DNA of 64,000 nt. Source: an uncultured Pelagibacteraceae bacterium. GTDB taxonomy: Bacteria; Pseudomonadota; Alphaproteobacteria; Pelagibacterales; Pelagibacteraceae. The stretch spans positions 62,001-126,000 of the forward strand of contig CABZEY010000001.1 in NCBI GenBank assembly GCA_902524955.1, read 5' to 3'. The translations under genes and the position numbers were made by a program. The notes beneath the pieces are model-generated. The model had not been told where the DNA came from, made no database searches, and saw nothing but the letters and a program-made list of their open reading frames with translations. This document shows positions 25,747 to 39,150 of this stretch, one piece after another (positions within the stretch are counted from its first letter, which is position 1; each line of letters starts with the position of its first letter).

Positions 25747-26460
25747 CTAAATTTTTTTAATTATACTTTTTAATGCCCTTTTCTTTAATTTTATTTGACT
25801 AGTTATATTTGCATATATTTTCTTTTTAGCAGTACACAAATAAACGCCATTAAAATATTTAAAAAAAAAAGATCCAAATTTGTCTATGAAATCTTTATGT
25901 TTTTTAACAAGAAATAAATCTTTATTAGGAAAGTAAACTAAACGTTCAATAGATTGTATTTCAAAAAAACTTTCATTCAATAAATTGCTAATCTGGTTTT
26001 TTGAAAAACCGTTCCCAGATGAAAATGGACTTTTGCTAGATAAATACCATGATGATTTTTTATTTGGTATTATTATATACAATTTACCCTCAGGTGCCAA
26101 AATTCTCCAAATCTCTCTTAGACTTAATTGTTTATTATAAGAATTTTCAAGATAATGAATCAGGAATACATGATCAAAAAATGAGTCTTGAAAAGGAACC
26201 CTATCTTCATCAATTAGTAATTTATTTGTTTTAAAAATATCTTCGCTGGATATGCCCATTCTTTTCGAATAGCAGTATGATAATGATAAATTATAATTTT
26301 TTAAAAAATTTAAGTATGGTAAAGAATAGCCAAAGCATCCAATATTTTGATTATCGTATAAGTAACAATATTTTTTTAACCTAAACTCAATGTGATGTGC
26401 TAATAATTTTCCAATAGAACTATTATAAAAATTCTGATAATTTAAAATATCTAAATACAT
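25747..26460 (-). CDS. Class I SAM-dependent methyltransferase-like protein
   Basis: A 237-residue protein of the Methyltransf_11-like type. The glycine motif I is degenerate here (NIGCFGYSLPYLNFLK), but the post-motif LIHYLENSYNKQLSLREIWRILAPEGKLYIIIPN is the classic methyltransferase motif II-III block. It is divergently transcribed from gloB with one base between start codons, an arrangement common in alphaproteobacteria. Substrate unknown. The degenerate motif I raises the option that it no longer binds SAM. Confidence 0.75.
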   Translation of the reverse strand: MYLDILNYQNFYNSSIGKLLAHHIEFRLKKYCYLYDNQNIGCFGYSLPYLNFLKNYNLSLSYCYSKRMGISSEDIFKTNKLLIDEDRVPFQDSFFDHVFLIHYLENSYNKQLSLREIWRILAPEGKLYIIIPNKKSSWYLSSKSPFSSGNGFSKNQISNLLNESFFEIQSIERLVYFPNKDLFLVKKHKDFIDKFGSFFFKYFNGVYLCTAKKKIYANITSQIKLKKRALKSIIKKI

Positions 26461-26461
26461 T

Positions 26462-27232
26462 ATGAGTCACTTAAATGTTAATTTAATTAAATGTCTTTCA
26501 GACAATTATTCATATATTATTTCTAATCCAAATTCAAAAAAAGCAATGATTATAGACCCTGCAGAAGCAAATCCATTAGTAGATGCGATAACCAAATTAA
26601 ACTTAAATTTGGAATACATATTAATCACTCATCATCATCAAGATCACGTTGATGGCAATCTAGAACTAAAAAATAAATTTAATTGCAAAATTGTAGGATT
26701 TGCAGACGACTCAGATAGAATTCCTGGAATAGATATTATGATCAAAGATAAAGAAATATTTAATTTTGAAGACGAAGAAATCCAGTTAAATTTTTCACCA
26801 GGTCATACCAGTGGCCATGTTTTTTTTTATTTCAAAAAAAATAAGCTAGCATTTGTTGGTGATGTTGTATTCGCGTTAGGATGTGGTCGTATCTTTGAAG
26901 GAACTGCAAAGGACATGTATCAATCTGTTATGAAAGTTAAATCTCTTCCTGATGATGTAAAAATTTTTTGTGGTCACGAGTATACTGAAAGCAATTTAAA
27001 ATTTTGCTTAGCATATGATCAAAATAACAATTATTTAACCAAAAGAGCTGTTGAAATTAAATCATTACGTAGCAAAGATCTTCCAACTGTGCCAACTACA
27101 ATCTTAAATGAAAAACAAACCAATATTTTTTTTAGATGCGATGATAAAGCGATTTCTCAAAAACTTGGTCTTGAAGGTCATTCAGAGGAGAAAGTATTCA
27201 AAAAATTAAGGGAATTAAAGGATAATTTTTAA
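26462..27232 (+). CDS. gloB: Hydroxyacylglutathione hydrolase (glyoxalase II)
   Basis: Binuclear metallo-beta-lactamase-fold enzyme that hydrolyses S-lactoylglutathione in methylglyoxal detoxification. Metal ligands are visible in ITHHHQDHVDGN, PGHTSGHVFFY, FVGDVVFALGCGR and CGHEYTESNLKF; the C-terminal helical domain with DLPTVPTTI is complete at 256 residues. Start ATG abuts the divergent methyltransferase gene. Confidence 0.95.
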   Translation: MSHLNVNLIKCLSDNYSYIISNPNSKKAMIIDPAEANPLVDAITKLNLNLEYILITHHHQDHVDGNLELKNKFNCKIVGFADDSDRIPGIDIMIKDKEIFNFEDEEIQLNFSPGHTSGHVFFYFKKNKLAFVGDVVFALGCGRIFEGTAKDMYQSVMKVKSLPDDVKIFCGHEYTESNLKFCLAYDQNNNYLTKRAVEIKSLRSKDLPTVPTTILNEKQTNIFFRCDDKAISQKLGLEGHSEEKVFKKLRELKDNF

Positions 27233-27252
27233 ATTAATATTTGCTCTCTTTC

Positions 27253-27280
27253 TTGACATAGTTGGGACGCTGGCTATATT
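27253..27280 (+). promoter_or_regulatory. Near-consensus sigma70 promoter of rplU
   Basis: TTGACA (27253-27258), 16-bp spacer with GTTGGGACGCTGGC, TATATT (27275-27280). It drives the rplU-rpmA-obgE unit; the predicted start at about 27287 leaves only about ten bases before the ATG at 27297. Confidence 0.75.
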
Positions 27281-27296
27281 GCGCGAAATTATAAAT

Positions 27297-27686
27297 ATGA
27301 CTTTTGCAGTAATCAATACAGGCGGAAAACAATATAAAGTTAGCACTAACGACAAGCTACGTATAGAGAAGCTTTCTGATAAAGAAGGTGAGTCTGTAAT
27401 ATTTAAACAAGTGTTATTGATAAATAATAACGATAACATGGAACTAGGTTCGCCTTTAATAGAGGGTGCTAAAGTTGAAGCGAAAGTAGTAAAGCAGACA
27501 AAAAATAAAACTATTTTAATTTTTAAAAAGAGAAGAAGGCATAATTCTAGACGAAAAAATGGTCACAGACAAAAAATTAGTGTCATACAAATAACAAAAA
27601 TTTTTGGCAAAGGTGGGAAGCTTTTGTCAGAGGCAAATAAAACTGAAAACAAAAAGGTAAAAACTACTGCAAAAAAAAGTGCGTAG
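27297..27686 (+). CDS. rplU: 50S ribosomal protein L21
   Basis: Ribosomal protein of 129 residues from the ATG at 27297; the ORF track uses an upstream TTG. It starts FAVINTGGKQYKVS, as the family does, and contains FKKRRRHNSRRKNGHRQ and ITKI in the RNA-binding region. The C-terminal 30 residues (a Lys/Glu/Asn/Thr tail ending KKVKTTAKKSA) extend past the usual 103-residue length. First gene of a conserved rplU-rpmA-obgE cluster. Confidence 0.95.
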   Translation: MTFAVINTGGKQYKVSTNDKLRIEKLSDKEGESVIFKQVLLINNNDNMELGSPLIEGAKVEAKVVKQTKNKTILIFKKRRRHNSRRKNGHRQKISVIQITKIFGKGGKLLSEANKTENKKVKTTAKKSA

Positions 27687-27700
27687 TGATATAATAAAAT

Positions 27701-27955
27701 ATGGCAACAAAAAAAGCAGGTGGATCGTCGAAAAATGGAAGAGACAGTGAAGGACGTAGATTAGGCGTTAAGAAATTTGGTGGTCAAAACGTAATACCTG
27801 GAAATATTATTTATAGACAAAGAGGTACTAAAATGTACCCTGGACAAAATGTGGGTATGGGCAAGGACCATACTATCTTTTCAAAAATAGAGGGTAAAGT
27901 TAAGTTCCAAAAGAAAAAATTTGGCAAAACCTTCATATCTGTAGTTCCACACTAA
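27701..27955 (+). CDS. rpmA: 50S ribosomal protein L27
   Basis: 84-residue protein; N-terminus [20 protein letters not shown] is the canonical form, whose tail reaches the peptidyl-transferase centre. The family motif [21 protein letters not shown] appears in two parts ([10 protein letters not shown] and MGKDHTIF). Follows rplU by 14 bases. Confidence 0.97.
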   Translation: MATKKAGGSSKNGRDSEGRRLGVKKFGGQNVIPGNIIYRQRGTKMYPGQNVGMGKDHTIFSKIEGKVKFQKKKFGKTFISVVPH

Positions 27956-27961
27956 TTCAAA

Positions 27962-27979
27962 TTAAGACTTAAGTCTTAA
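27962..27979. repeat. 18-bp perfect palindrome between rpmA and obgE
   Basis: TTAAGACTTAAGTCTTAA is its own reverse complement. It has no T-run after it, so it is not a good terminator; it could be an mRNA hairpin (7-bp stem, 4-base loop) or a protein-binding site. Confidence 0.7.
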
Positions 27980-27996
27980 ATTAAATTAATATTTAA

Positions 27997-30070
<2,074 letters not shown>

Positions 30071-30074
<4 letters not shown>

Positions 30075-31330
30075 GTAAATTAAATTATATTCGTAGTTTA
30101 GGAACCAAAGCTAAAAAAGCATCTGAAGAATTGTCAGTCTTATCTGAAAATAAAAAGAATGCAGTATTAAAATCTTTTTATTTAAATATAAAACAAAATG
30201 TTAACAAAATTCTAAAAGCTAACAAAATAGACATCGTATCAAGTAAAAAAAATAAACTGAAAGACAATTTAATTGATCGGAGTATGCTTAATAAAGAAAG
30301 AATTAAATCCATACTCAACTCAATTGAAGAAGTGATTTCTTTTAAAGATCCTACTCACAAAGTCATTGCGAAATGGAAACGTCCCAATAATCTAATCATA
30401 AATCGTGTTACAATGCCTATTGGAGTTTTAGGTGTTATATATGAGGCGCGTCCTAACGTTACCTCTGATGTAGCAATATTAAGTTTTAAATCTGGAAATT
30501 CTGCAATACTTCGGGGTGGCAAAGAGGCCTTGCAGTCCAATATTATTATTTCAAATTTATTTAGATCGAGTTTAAAAAGAAATAATATAAATCAAGACTG
30601 TATACAATTGGTGAACAATACTGACAGAAAAATTGTTGATTTAATGTTATCTAAAATGTCAGAATATATAGATATTATCATTCCAAGAGGTGGCAAAAGT
30701 CTTGTTAAAAAAGTATTAGAATTATCTAAAGTACCTACAATAGGTCACCTGGAAGGATTATGTCATGTTTATTTGGACAATGAATACAATTACGATACAG
30801 CTGAAAAATTAATTCTAAATTCTAAGCTAAGAAGAACAAGTATTTGCGGAGCTGCAGAAACCTTACTTATAAATAAATCTGTTAAAAAAAACGATGTTTA
30901 CAAAATTTTACGAAAATTAAACATTAAAGGCTGCAAAATTATTGGAGATAACAAAACTAAAAAGATATTCGAGAAAACTATTTTAGCTAAAGAGAATGAT
31001 TGGTCCACGGAATACTTAGACTCCAAAATATCTGTTAAAATTGTTAATGATTTAAAAGAAGCTATAAAACATATTAAAAAATACGGAACTAATCATACTG
31101 AATGTATTATTTCCAAAAATAAAAATAATATAAAAACCTTCGAAAAAAATATTAGTAGCTCAATAGTGATGACTAATGCTTCGACTCAATTTGCTGATGG
31201 TTATGAGTTTGGCTTAGGCTCAGAGGTTGGAATATCTACAAATAAATTGCATCCTAGAGGGCCAGTTGGTCTAGAGCAACTTGTGACTTATAAATATATT
31301 GTAAACGGAAAAGGTCAAATTCGTCCTTGA
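30071..31330 (+). CDS. proA: Glutamate-5-semialdehyde dehydrogenase (gamma-glutamyl phosphate reductase)
   Basis: Reduces gamma-glutamyl phosphate to the semialdehyde, second proline step. The 419-residue protein has the aldehyde-dehydrogenase fold: IGVLGVIYEARPNVTSDV, ILRGGKEALQSN, IIPRGGKSLVKKVLE and the catalytic cysteine in RRTSICGAAETLLI, then GLGSEVGISTNKLHPRGP at the end. Stop TGA lies within the TTG start of nadD. Confidence 0.96.
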
Positions 31331-31905
31331 GCATCTCTAGTATAAATAGAATAGGAATATTTAGTGGTTCTTTTGACCCCCCTCACAAAGGACATGTTCA
31401 TATATCTAAAGTATTTTTAAAAAAACTTAAATTAAAAAAACTAATTTGGACTGTATCAAGAAAAAATCCTTTGTTAGAAAAAAAATATTATTACAGTTAT
31501 AAAGAAAGAATAATTTTATCTAAAAAAATTTCAAACAATATTAAAAAAATTATTGTTAGTAATTGTGACAAAAAATATTCCTATCAATTAATTGATTTAA
31601 TACAAAAAAAATACAAAAGTTCTCAAATTTTTTTTCTTATAGGTTCAGATAATGTAAAATATTTCCACAAATGGAAAAAGTTTTTACAAATAATTAACGT
31701 TTGTACACTAGTAGTTATAAATAGACCTGGATACTACAATGCATTTAAAAAATCTTTTTTTTTCAAAAATTATAGCAAATTTATGAAAAAAAATTTCAAT
31801 AATCAGAAAATAATACCACAAAAAACATGGGTTTATATTAGTGATAAGGGCAAAAAAATATCTTCATCAAATATAAAAAATAGATTATATAAAAAAATAG
31901 ATTAA
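31327..31905 (+). CDS. nadD: Nicotinate-nucleotide adenylyltransferase
   Basis: NAD synthesis: NaMN + ATP to NaAD. The 192-residue nucleotidyltransferase has the HxGH-type motif in IGIFSGSFDPPHKGHVHIS and the ISSSNIKNRLY signature near the C-terminus; FLIGSDNVKYFHKW matches the internal GxDN block. Start is TTG overlapping the proA stop; no ATG precedes the first motif. Conserved position between proA and rsfS. Confidence 0.93.
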   Translation: MSISSINRIGIFSGSFDPPHKGHVHISKVFLKKLKLKKLIWTVSRKNPLLEKKYYYSYKERIILSKKISNNIKKIIVSNCDKKYSYQLIDLIQKKYKSSQIFFLIGSDNVKYFHKWKKFLQIINVCTLVVINRPGYYNAFKKSFFFKNYSKFMKKNFNNQKIIPQKTWVYISDKGKKISSSNIKNRLYKKID

Positions 31906-31909
31906 TAAT

Positions 31910-32254
31910 TTGACAAAAAAAATAATAGACATTGTTTACCAAACCTTAGACGATAACAAAGCTCAAAACATAGTTATAATAGATTTGAAAAATAAAAGTT
32001 CCATCGCAGACTATATGATAATTGCAAGTGGAACATCTTCAAGGCATATTCAAGCTATCTCAGAAAACACGGCGCAAAAACTGAAATCATTTGGGTTAGA
32101 CGATTGTCGTATTGAAGGTCAAAACAGTGATGACTGGAAATTAATAGATGCCTTAGAAATCGTAATACATATATTTCATCCGGAGAAAAGGTCTTCTTAT
32201 AATCTCGAAAAAATGTGGGAAGATATTTTGCCTAAACAACAAATTACTATTTAA
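31910..32254 (+). CDS. rsfS: Ribosomal silencing factor RsfS
   Basis: Binds ribosomal protein L14 and blocks subunit joining when nutrients are low. 114 residues; ADYMIIASGTSSRHIQAIS and DWKLIDALEIVIHIFHPEKRS (in two parts) match the DUF143 family. Start codon is TTG. The stop codon overlaps the ATG of rlmH by one base. Confidence 0.92.
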   Translation: MTKKIIDIVYQTLDDNKAQNIVIIDLKNKSSIADYMIIASGTSSRHIQAISENTAQKLKSFGLDDCRIEGQNSDDWKLIDALEIVIHIFHPEKRSSYNLEKMWEDILPKQQITI

Positions 32255-32688
32255 TGAAAATAGATATTTTATGTGAAGGTAAATTAAATAAAAACATAGA
32301 AAATGATATATGCGATTTATATCTTAATAGAATTTCATCCCTAAAAAAAAGTGGAATTTTAAAAGTAGAAATAAAAAAAATTACTGATCATAAAAATTAT
32401 AAAATAAAAAGTAGCAAAAATATTAAAAATTTTATTTTAGACGAAAAAGGTGAAAATTTAAGTACATTAGACCTAACAAAAAAAATTGATTATTTTAATA
32501 ATAATAGAGTTGAATTAGTTAATTTTTTCTTAGGTAAACCTGATGGATTTAGTCAAGACAATAATAAATTTGAAAAAATTTCGTTAAGTAAAATGACATT
32601 TCCACACTCGCTAGCGAGAGTTATTTTGTGTGAACAAATTTACAGATGTGCTACAATATTAGCAAAACATCCATATCATAAATGCTAA
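32254..32688 (+). CDS. rlmH: 23S rRNA (pseudouridine1915-N3)-methyltransferase RlmH
   Basis: SPOUT methyltransferase, 144 residues. SAM-binding knot pieces: ILDEKGENLSTLDL, FFLGKPDGFS and the C-terminal SKMTFPHSLARVILCEQIYRC (split: KMTFPHSLARVIL, CEQIYRC) ending AKHPYHKC, the family signature. It overlaps the ctpA start by seven bases. Confidence 0.94.
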   Translation: MKIDILCEGKLNKNIENDICDLYLNRISSLKKSGILKVEIKKITDHKNYKIKSSKNIKNFILDEKGENLSTLDLTKKIDYFNNNRVELVNFFLGKPDGFSQDNNKFEKISLSKMTFPHSLARVILCEQIYRCATILAKHPYHKC

Positions 32689-33827
32689 TGAATTTATTTT
32701 TTAGACAAATATACTCGATTTGCTTAGTGTTTATTTTAATTACACATGTTAATGCAAATCCAAATGATAAATTATATCAAAAACTAGATCTTTTCAGTGA
32801 TGTATTAGATACATTAAAAAAAGAATATGTTGATGACGTTAAACAAGATGAAGTAATTGACTCTGCAATAAATGGTATGCTTCAATCACTCGATCCTTAC
32901 TCATCATACATGAGTCCCGAAGCGTTTCAAAATATGAGCAGAGATACTAAGGGTGAATTTGGAGGACTGGGTATTGAGATTACTATGGAGTCAGGATTAG
33001 TTAAAATAATAACACCCATAGAAGGAACGCCAGCTGATAAAGCTGGAGTGCAAGCTGGAGATTACATAGTAAAAATTGGAAATAAACAGGTAAAAGGCAT
33101 GACACTACTAGATGCTGTAAAATTAATGCGTGGTAAAGTTGGAACAAGTTTAGAAATAACCGTTCGAAGACCTGAAGTTGAGGGTGAAATAAAATTTACT
33201 ATTACTAGAGCAGTTATAAAAATAAGAGAAGTCTCAGCAGAAGTAAAAGATAGTATTGGCTATATAAGATTACGTGCTTTTAATGAACAAAGTCATAATC
33301 AGTTAATCAAACAATTAAAGAAGATATCTAATAAAAAAGTTGAGGGGTACATTTTAGATTTAAGAAATAACCCTGGAGGATTATTGTCCCAGGCAATTAA
33401 GATAACAGAGACCTTCCTTGATGGTGGAGAAATAGTATCAACAAGAGGTAGAGATAAAAATGATATTAGAATCTTTAATGCTAAAAAAGGAGATAAAATA
33501 AATAATAAACCACTTATTATTCTAATTAATCAAGGTTCAGCTTCTGCTTCAGAAATAGTATCAGGCGCGCTCAAAGACCACAAAAGAGCTATTTTGTTAG
33601 GAGAAAAAAGTTTTGGAAAAGGATCTGTCCAATCTATCATTCCATTAAAAAATCGAGGAGGATTACGATTAACGACAGCAAAATATTATCTTCCATCTGG
33701 TGAGTCTATTCATGAAAAAGGGGTTGAACCAGATATAACTGTTAAGAGAAATAAAAACGATTTTAAGATCAATACTAAAACAGATAATCAACTAAATTAT
33801 GCTATCAATTTATTGAAGGCGTCATGA
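32682..33827 (+). CDS. ctpA: S41 carboxy-terminal processing peptidase
   Basis: Periplasmic PDZ-containing serine protease that trims envelope proteins and wall hydrolases. A signal peptide covers about residues 1-25. The PDZ domain lies at about 90-165 (GLGIEITMESGLVKI, DKAGVQAGDYI). The catalytic Ser-Lys pair is in INQGSASASEIVSGAL and GEKSFGKGSVQSI. 381 residues. In many alphaproteobacteria an EnvC-like M23 activator lies just before it; here rlmH directly overlaps ctpA. Confidence 0.94.
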   Translation: MLMNLFFRQIYSICLVFILITHVNANPNDKLYQKLDLFSDVLDTLKKEYVDDVKQDEVIDSAINGMLQSLDPYSSYMSPEAFQNMSRDTKGEFGGLGIEITMESGLVKIITPIEGTPADKAGVQAGDYIVKIGNKQVKGMTLLDAVKLMRGKVGTSLEITVRRPEVEGEIKFTITRAVIKIREVSAEVKDSIGYIRLRAFNEQSHNQLIKQLKKISNKKVEGYILDLRNNPGGLLSQAIKITETFLDGGEIVSTRGRDKNDIRIFNAKKGDKINNKPLIILINQGSASASEIVSGALKDHKRAILLGEKSFGKGSVQSIIPLKNRGGLRLTTAKYYLPSGESIHEKGVEPDITVKRNKNDFKINTKTDNQLNYAINLLKAS

Positions 33828-34291
33828 ATATTTCAAAAAATCTACCTTATCGTAAAGGTGTTGGTATGATGGTATTTAACAACCAAAAAAAAATTTTTGT
33901 CGGTAAACGTATAGATAATCAAACAGCATGGCAAATGCCCCAGGGCGGTGTTGACGATAATGAAGACCATGAGACTGCGGCTAAGCGGGAGCTTTATGAG
34001 GAAACGGGTATTCAATCAATAAGAATTATTCGAAAATCAAAAGAGGAATATACATATGACTTACCTGAATACTTATTGGGTAAAATATGGAAAGGTAAAT
34101 ATATGGGGCAAAAACAAAACTGGTTTCTAATAAAGTTTTTAGGACCTGATAGTGAAATAAACCTAAACCAAAAGTATCCAGAATTCAATCAGTGGAAATG
34201 GGCAGATATAGATGAGCTTCCAAGATTAATAGTTCCATTTAAAAAAAAATTGTATTTATCAGTAATTCAAGAATTCTGTAAGTTTATCTAG
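33824..34291 (+). CDS. rppH: RNA pyrophosphohydrolase
   Basis: Nudix enzyme that converts 5'-triphosphate mRNA ends to monophosphate to start RNase E decay. The Nudix box reads GGVDDNEDHETAAKRELYEE then TGI, and the start LPYRKGVGMMVFN and WQMPQGGVD are typical. 155 residues, usual length. Convergent with atpC, overlapping by eight bases; no terminator is visible between them. Confidence 0.94.
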   Translation: MNISKNLPYRKGVGMMVFNNQKKIFVGKRIDNQTAWQMPQGGVDDNEDHETAAKRELYEETGIQSIRIIRKSKEEYTYDLPEYLLGKIWKGKYMGQKQNWFLIKFLGPDSEINLNQKYPEFNQWKWADIDELPRLIVPFKKKLYLSVIQEFCKFI

Positions 34292-34667
34292 ATTTAAGTA
34301 AATTTAATTCTTCTATTAGTGTATTCGAAATGAAAACTTCATGGTCAGTACAATTTTCATCTTTGATTTTTTTATTTGCATTGTTTTTAAGTTGGTTAAT
34401 TTTTTGATCTGTTAATTCTTCAATATCATAAATATCTTGACATAAAATTGATAAGATATTGTTTTTAAAATCAATTACACCCCCTGTAGTGAAAAAATAT
34501 TTACTATTTTTATTTTCTACATTTATCACTCCAGGTCTTAAAAAAGTAACTATTGGTACATGGTTATCCAAAATACCCATCTGTCCCTCAATCCCAGGAA
34601 CAGTTACCATTGGCACGTCGTTATCTGTAAATAAAACTTTTTCTGGTGTTACTATATCTACTTGCAT
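34284..34667 (-). CDS. atpC: ATP synthase F1 subunit epsilon
   Basis: Central-stalk subunit that couples and inhibits the motor. The ATG at 34667 (127 residues, starting MQVDIVTPEKVLF) is preferred to the ORF track start, which would extend into atpD. GIEGQMGILDNHVPIVTFL is the conserved beta-sandwich segment; the C-terminal helical hairpin is present. Last gene of atpHAGDC. Confidence 0.94.
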   Translation of the reverse strand: MQVDIVTPEKVLFTDNDVPMVTVPGIEGQMGILDNHVPIVTFLRPGVINVENKNSKYFFTTGGVIDFKNNILSILCQDIYDIEELTDQKINQLKNNANKKIKDENCTDHEVFISNTLIEELNLLKSR

Positions 34668-34668
34668 T

Positions 34669-36980
<2,312 letters not shown>

Positions 36981-36983
36981 TCG

Positions 36984-38516
36984 TTAATTTAAAAATTCCT
37001 TTTTAAAGTTATCAATGAAATCCTTTAATTTTTTTTCATTCGCATCGTCTAATTTACCTGAAGAAACTATATTTTTTAGAATATCTGGAGACTGTGATTT
37101 TATTGCACTTAGCAATTGATCCTCAAAATTTTTAATTTTCGAATTTTGAATATCGTCGAGGAAACCTTTTACACCAGCAAATATTGAGACAACTTGTTCT
37201 TCAACTTTTAATGGGGAATATTGGCCTTGTTTTAAAAGTTCTGTTAACTTCGAACCTCTGTTAAGCAGTTGTTGAGTTGAAGCATCTAAATCTGATCCAA
37301 ATTGAGCAAATGCTGCCATTTCACGATACTGAGCTAACTCTAGCTTTATAGTACCCGCTACTTGCTTCATTGCTTTAATTTGTGCCGCAGAACCAACCCT
37401 GGATACAGATATACCAACATTGACCGCAGGTCTAATCCCTTGAAAAAATAACTCGGTTTCTAAAAATATTTGCCCATCTGTAATAGATATTACGTTTGTT
37501 GGTATATATGCTGATACGTCACTAGCTTGTGTTTCAATAATTGGAAGCGCTGTTAATGATCCACCACCATTTTCATCATTTAATTTTGCTGCTCTTTCTA
37601 ATAATCTACTGTGTAAATAAAAAACGTCTCCAGGAAAAGCTTCCCTTCCAGGAGGTCTTCTAAGCAATAAAGACATTTGTCTATATGCTACAGCTTGCTT
37701 AGATAAATCATCATAAACAATTAATCCATGCATACCATTATCTCTGAAATATTCTCCCATTGCGCAACCAGTATATGGTGCTAGAAATTGCAAAGGTGCA
37801 GGATCTGAAGCTGTTGCAGCCACGACAATTGAGTACTCCATCGCTCCAGCATCTTCTAAAGTTTTTACTATTTGCGCAACTGTTGATCTTTTTTGACCAA
37901 TCGCTACATAAACACAATATAGTTTTTTTGATTCATCATCAGATTTATTTATTTCTTTTTGATTAATAATTGTGTCTATTGCAATTGCAGTCTTACCTGT
38001 TTGTCTGTCTCCAATAATTAATTCCCTTTGACCACGTCCAATAGGAATCAAACTGTCAATTGCCTTTAATCCTGTCTGCATTGGCTCACTAACCGATTTT
38101 CTCGGAATAATACCAGGTGCTTTGACCTCTACTCGCTTTTTATCTTTAGAGTTTATGGGACCTTTACCGTCAATTGGGTTTCCTAATCCATCTACCACAC
38201 GACCCAAAAGTTCTTTTCCTACAGGTACATCAACAATTTCTCCAGTTCTTTTTACAACATCTCCTTCTTTAATGTGAGAATCATCACCAAAAATAACTAC
38301 GCCAACATTGTCAGTTTCAAGATTGAGAGCCATACCTTTTGTTCCTTCAGAAAATTCTACCATCTCTCCCGCTTCAACGTTATCAAGTCCATAAATCCTC
38401 GCAATACCGTCTCCAACTGAAAGTACTTGTCCGACTTCAGAAACTTCAGCATCTTTACCAAAATTTTTTATTTGATCTTTTATTACTTTAGTTATTTCCG
38501 ATGGGTTAATATCCAT
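36984..38516 (-). CDS. atpA: ATP synthase F1 subunit alpha
   Basis: Regulatory nucleotide-binding subunit of F1, 510 residues. P-loop [13 protein letters not shown] (about 170), [20 protein letters not shown], the [17 protein letters not shown] signature near residue 365 and the DQLLSAIK C-terminal helices are present. Three bases separate it from atpG. Confidence 0.98.
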   Translation of the reverse strand: MDINPSEITKVIKDQIKNFGKDAEVSEVGQVLSVGDGIARIYGLDNVEAGEMVEFSEGTKGMALNLETDNVGVVIFGDDSHIKEGDVVKRTGEIVDVPVGKELLGRVVDGLGNPIDGKGPINSKDKKRVEVKAPGIIPRKSVSEPMQTGLKAIDSLIPIGRGQRELIIGDRQTGKTAIAIDTIINQKEINKSDDESKKLYCVYVAIGQKRSTVAQIVKTLEDAGAMEYSIVVAATASDPAPLQFLAPYTGCAMGEYFRDNGMHGLIVYDDLSKQAVAYRQMSLLLRRPPGREAFPGDVFYLHSRLLERAAKLNDENGGGSLTALPIIETQASDVSAYIPTNVISITDGQIFLETELFFQGIRPAVNVGISVSRVGSAAQIKAMKQVAGTIKLELAQYREMAAFAQFGSDLDASTQQLLNRGSKLTELLKQGQYSPLKVEEQVVSIFAGVKGFLDDIQNSKIKNFEDQLLSAIKSQSPDILKNIVSSGKLDDANEKKLKDFIDNFKKEFLN

Positions 38517-38523
38517 TTTTCTC

Positions 38524-39072
38524 CTATAAATTATTTAAGATTTTGTTAAACTTTGCTTTTGCAGTATCTTCTACCATTATACTCCCAATTTGCAGTTTAG
38601 CCCCAGATATTAAACTTGGGTCATATTTAAAATTTAGATTTACTTGTTTTTTAAGAATATCATTTAATATATTTTCGATTTCTTTAATTTGGCTTTGAGA
38701 AATTTTTGTAGGCATTGTAACAATAGCATTCAATTCATCTCTAAAATCACATAATATATCTTTGAAATATTTTATAATCTTTTCTAGAAAAAAAATACGG
38801 TGTTTTTCAATTAGAATTTTGAGGAAATTAATAAAAAAAATATTAAAATTATATTTTTTACCTAGTTCTTCCATTACACCTAACCTATCGACTTTACTCA
38901 ATGTTGGATTTGTGACAAATTTTTTAAAATCTTCAGACTTCATTAAAGCTTCATCTAAAAATTTAACATTTTTTTCAATATCTTCTAAAATATTTTCTTC
39001 ACGGCTTATTTCGAACAAAGATAATGCATACCGACCTGCAGCATCTGAAAAGTGGTGAGTATTTTGCGTCAA
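38524..39072 (-). CDS. atpH: ATP synthase F1 subunit delta
   Basis: Peripheral-stalk (OSCP-like) subunit, 182 residues: [15 protein letters not shown] and [14 protein letters not shown] near the N-terminus and the conserved C-terminal [16 protein letters not shown]. The start is TTG; AAGGA lies seven bases upstream and no ATG precedes the conserved start. First gene of the F1 operon; the Fo genes are not in the window, which is the normal split in alphaproteobacteria. Confidence 0.94.
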   Translation of the reverse strand: MTQNTHHFSDAAGRYALSLFEISREENILEDIEKNVKFLDEALMKSEDFKKFVTNPTLSKVDRLGVMEELGKKYNFNIFFINFLKILIEKHRIFFLEKIIKYFKDILCDFRDELNAIVTMPTKISQSQIKEIENILNDILKKQVNLNFKYDPSLISGAKLQIGSIMVEDTAKAKFNKILNNL

Positions 39073-39093
39073 AATTATCCTTTATTCCGAGAG

Positions 39094-39122
39094 TAATTAC
39101 CACTGGGTCATAGCCTTATCAA
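39094..39122 (-). promoter_or_regulatory. Candidate promoter of atpHAGDC
   Basis: TTGATA, 17-bp spacer, TAATTA on the minus strand in the 78-bp gap between priA and atpH; start predicted about 15 bases before the TTG of atpH. The -10 match is modest. Confidence 0.4.
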
Positions 39123-39150
39123 GCGAGTTGTGGTGGACAAGATGTCATAA

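Noticed and set aside
39073-39150. ACCAC...GTGGT inverted repeat in the priA-atpH gap as a terminator or regulatory RNA
   Set aside because: Only 5 bp with a 27-base loop and no T-run; not distinguishable from chance.
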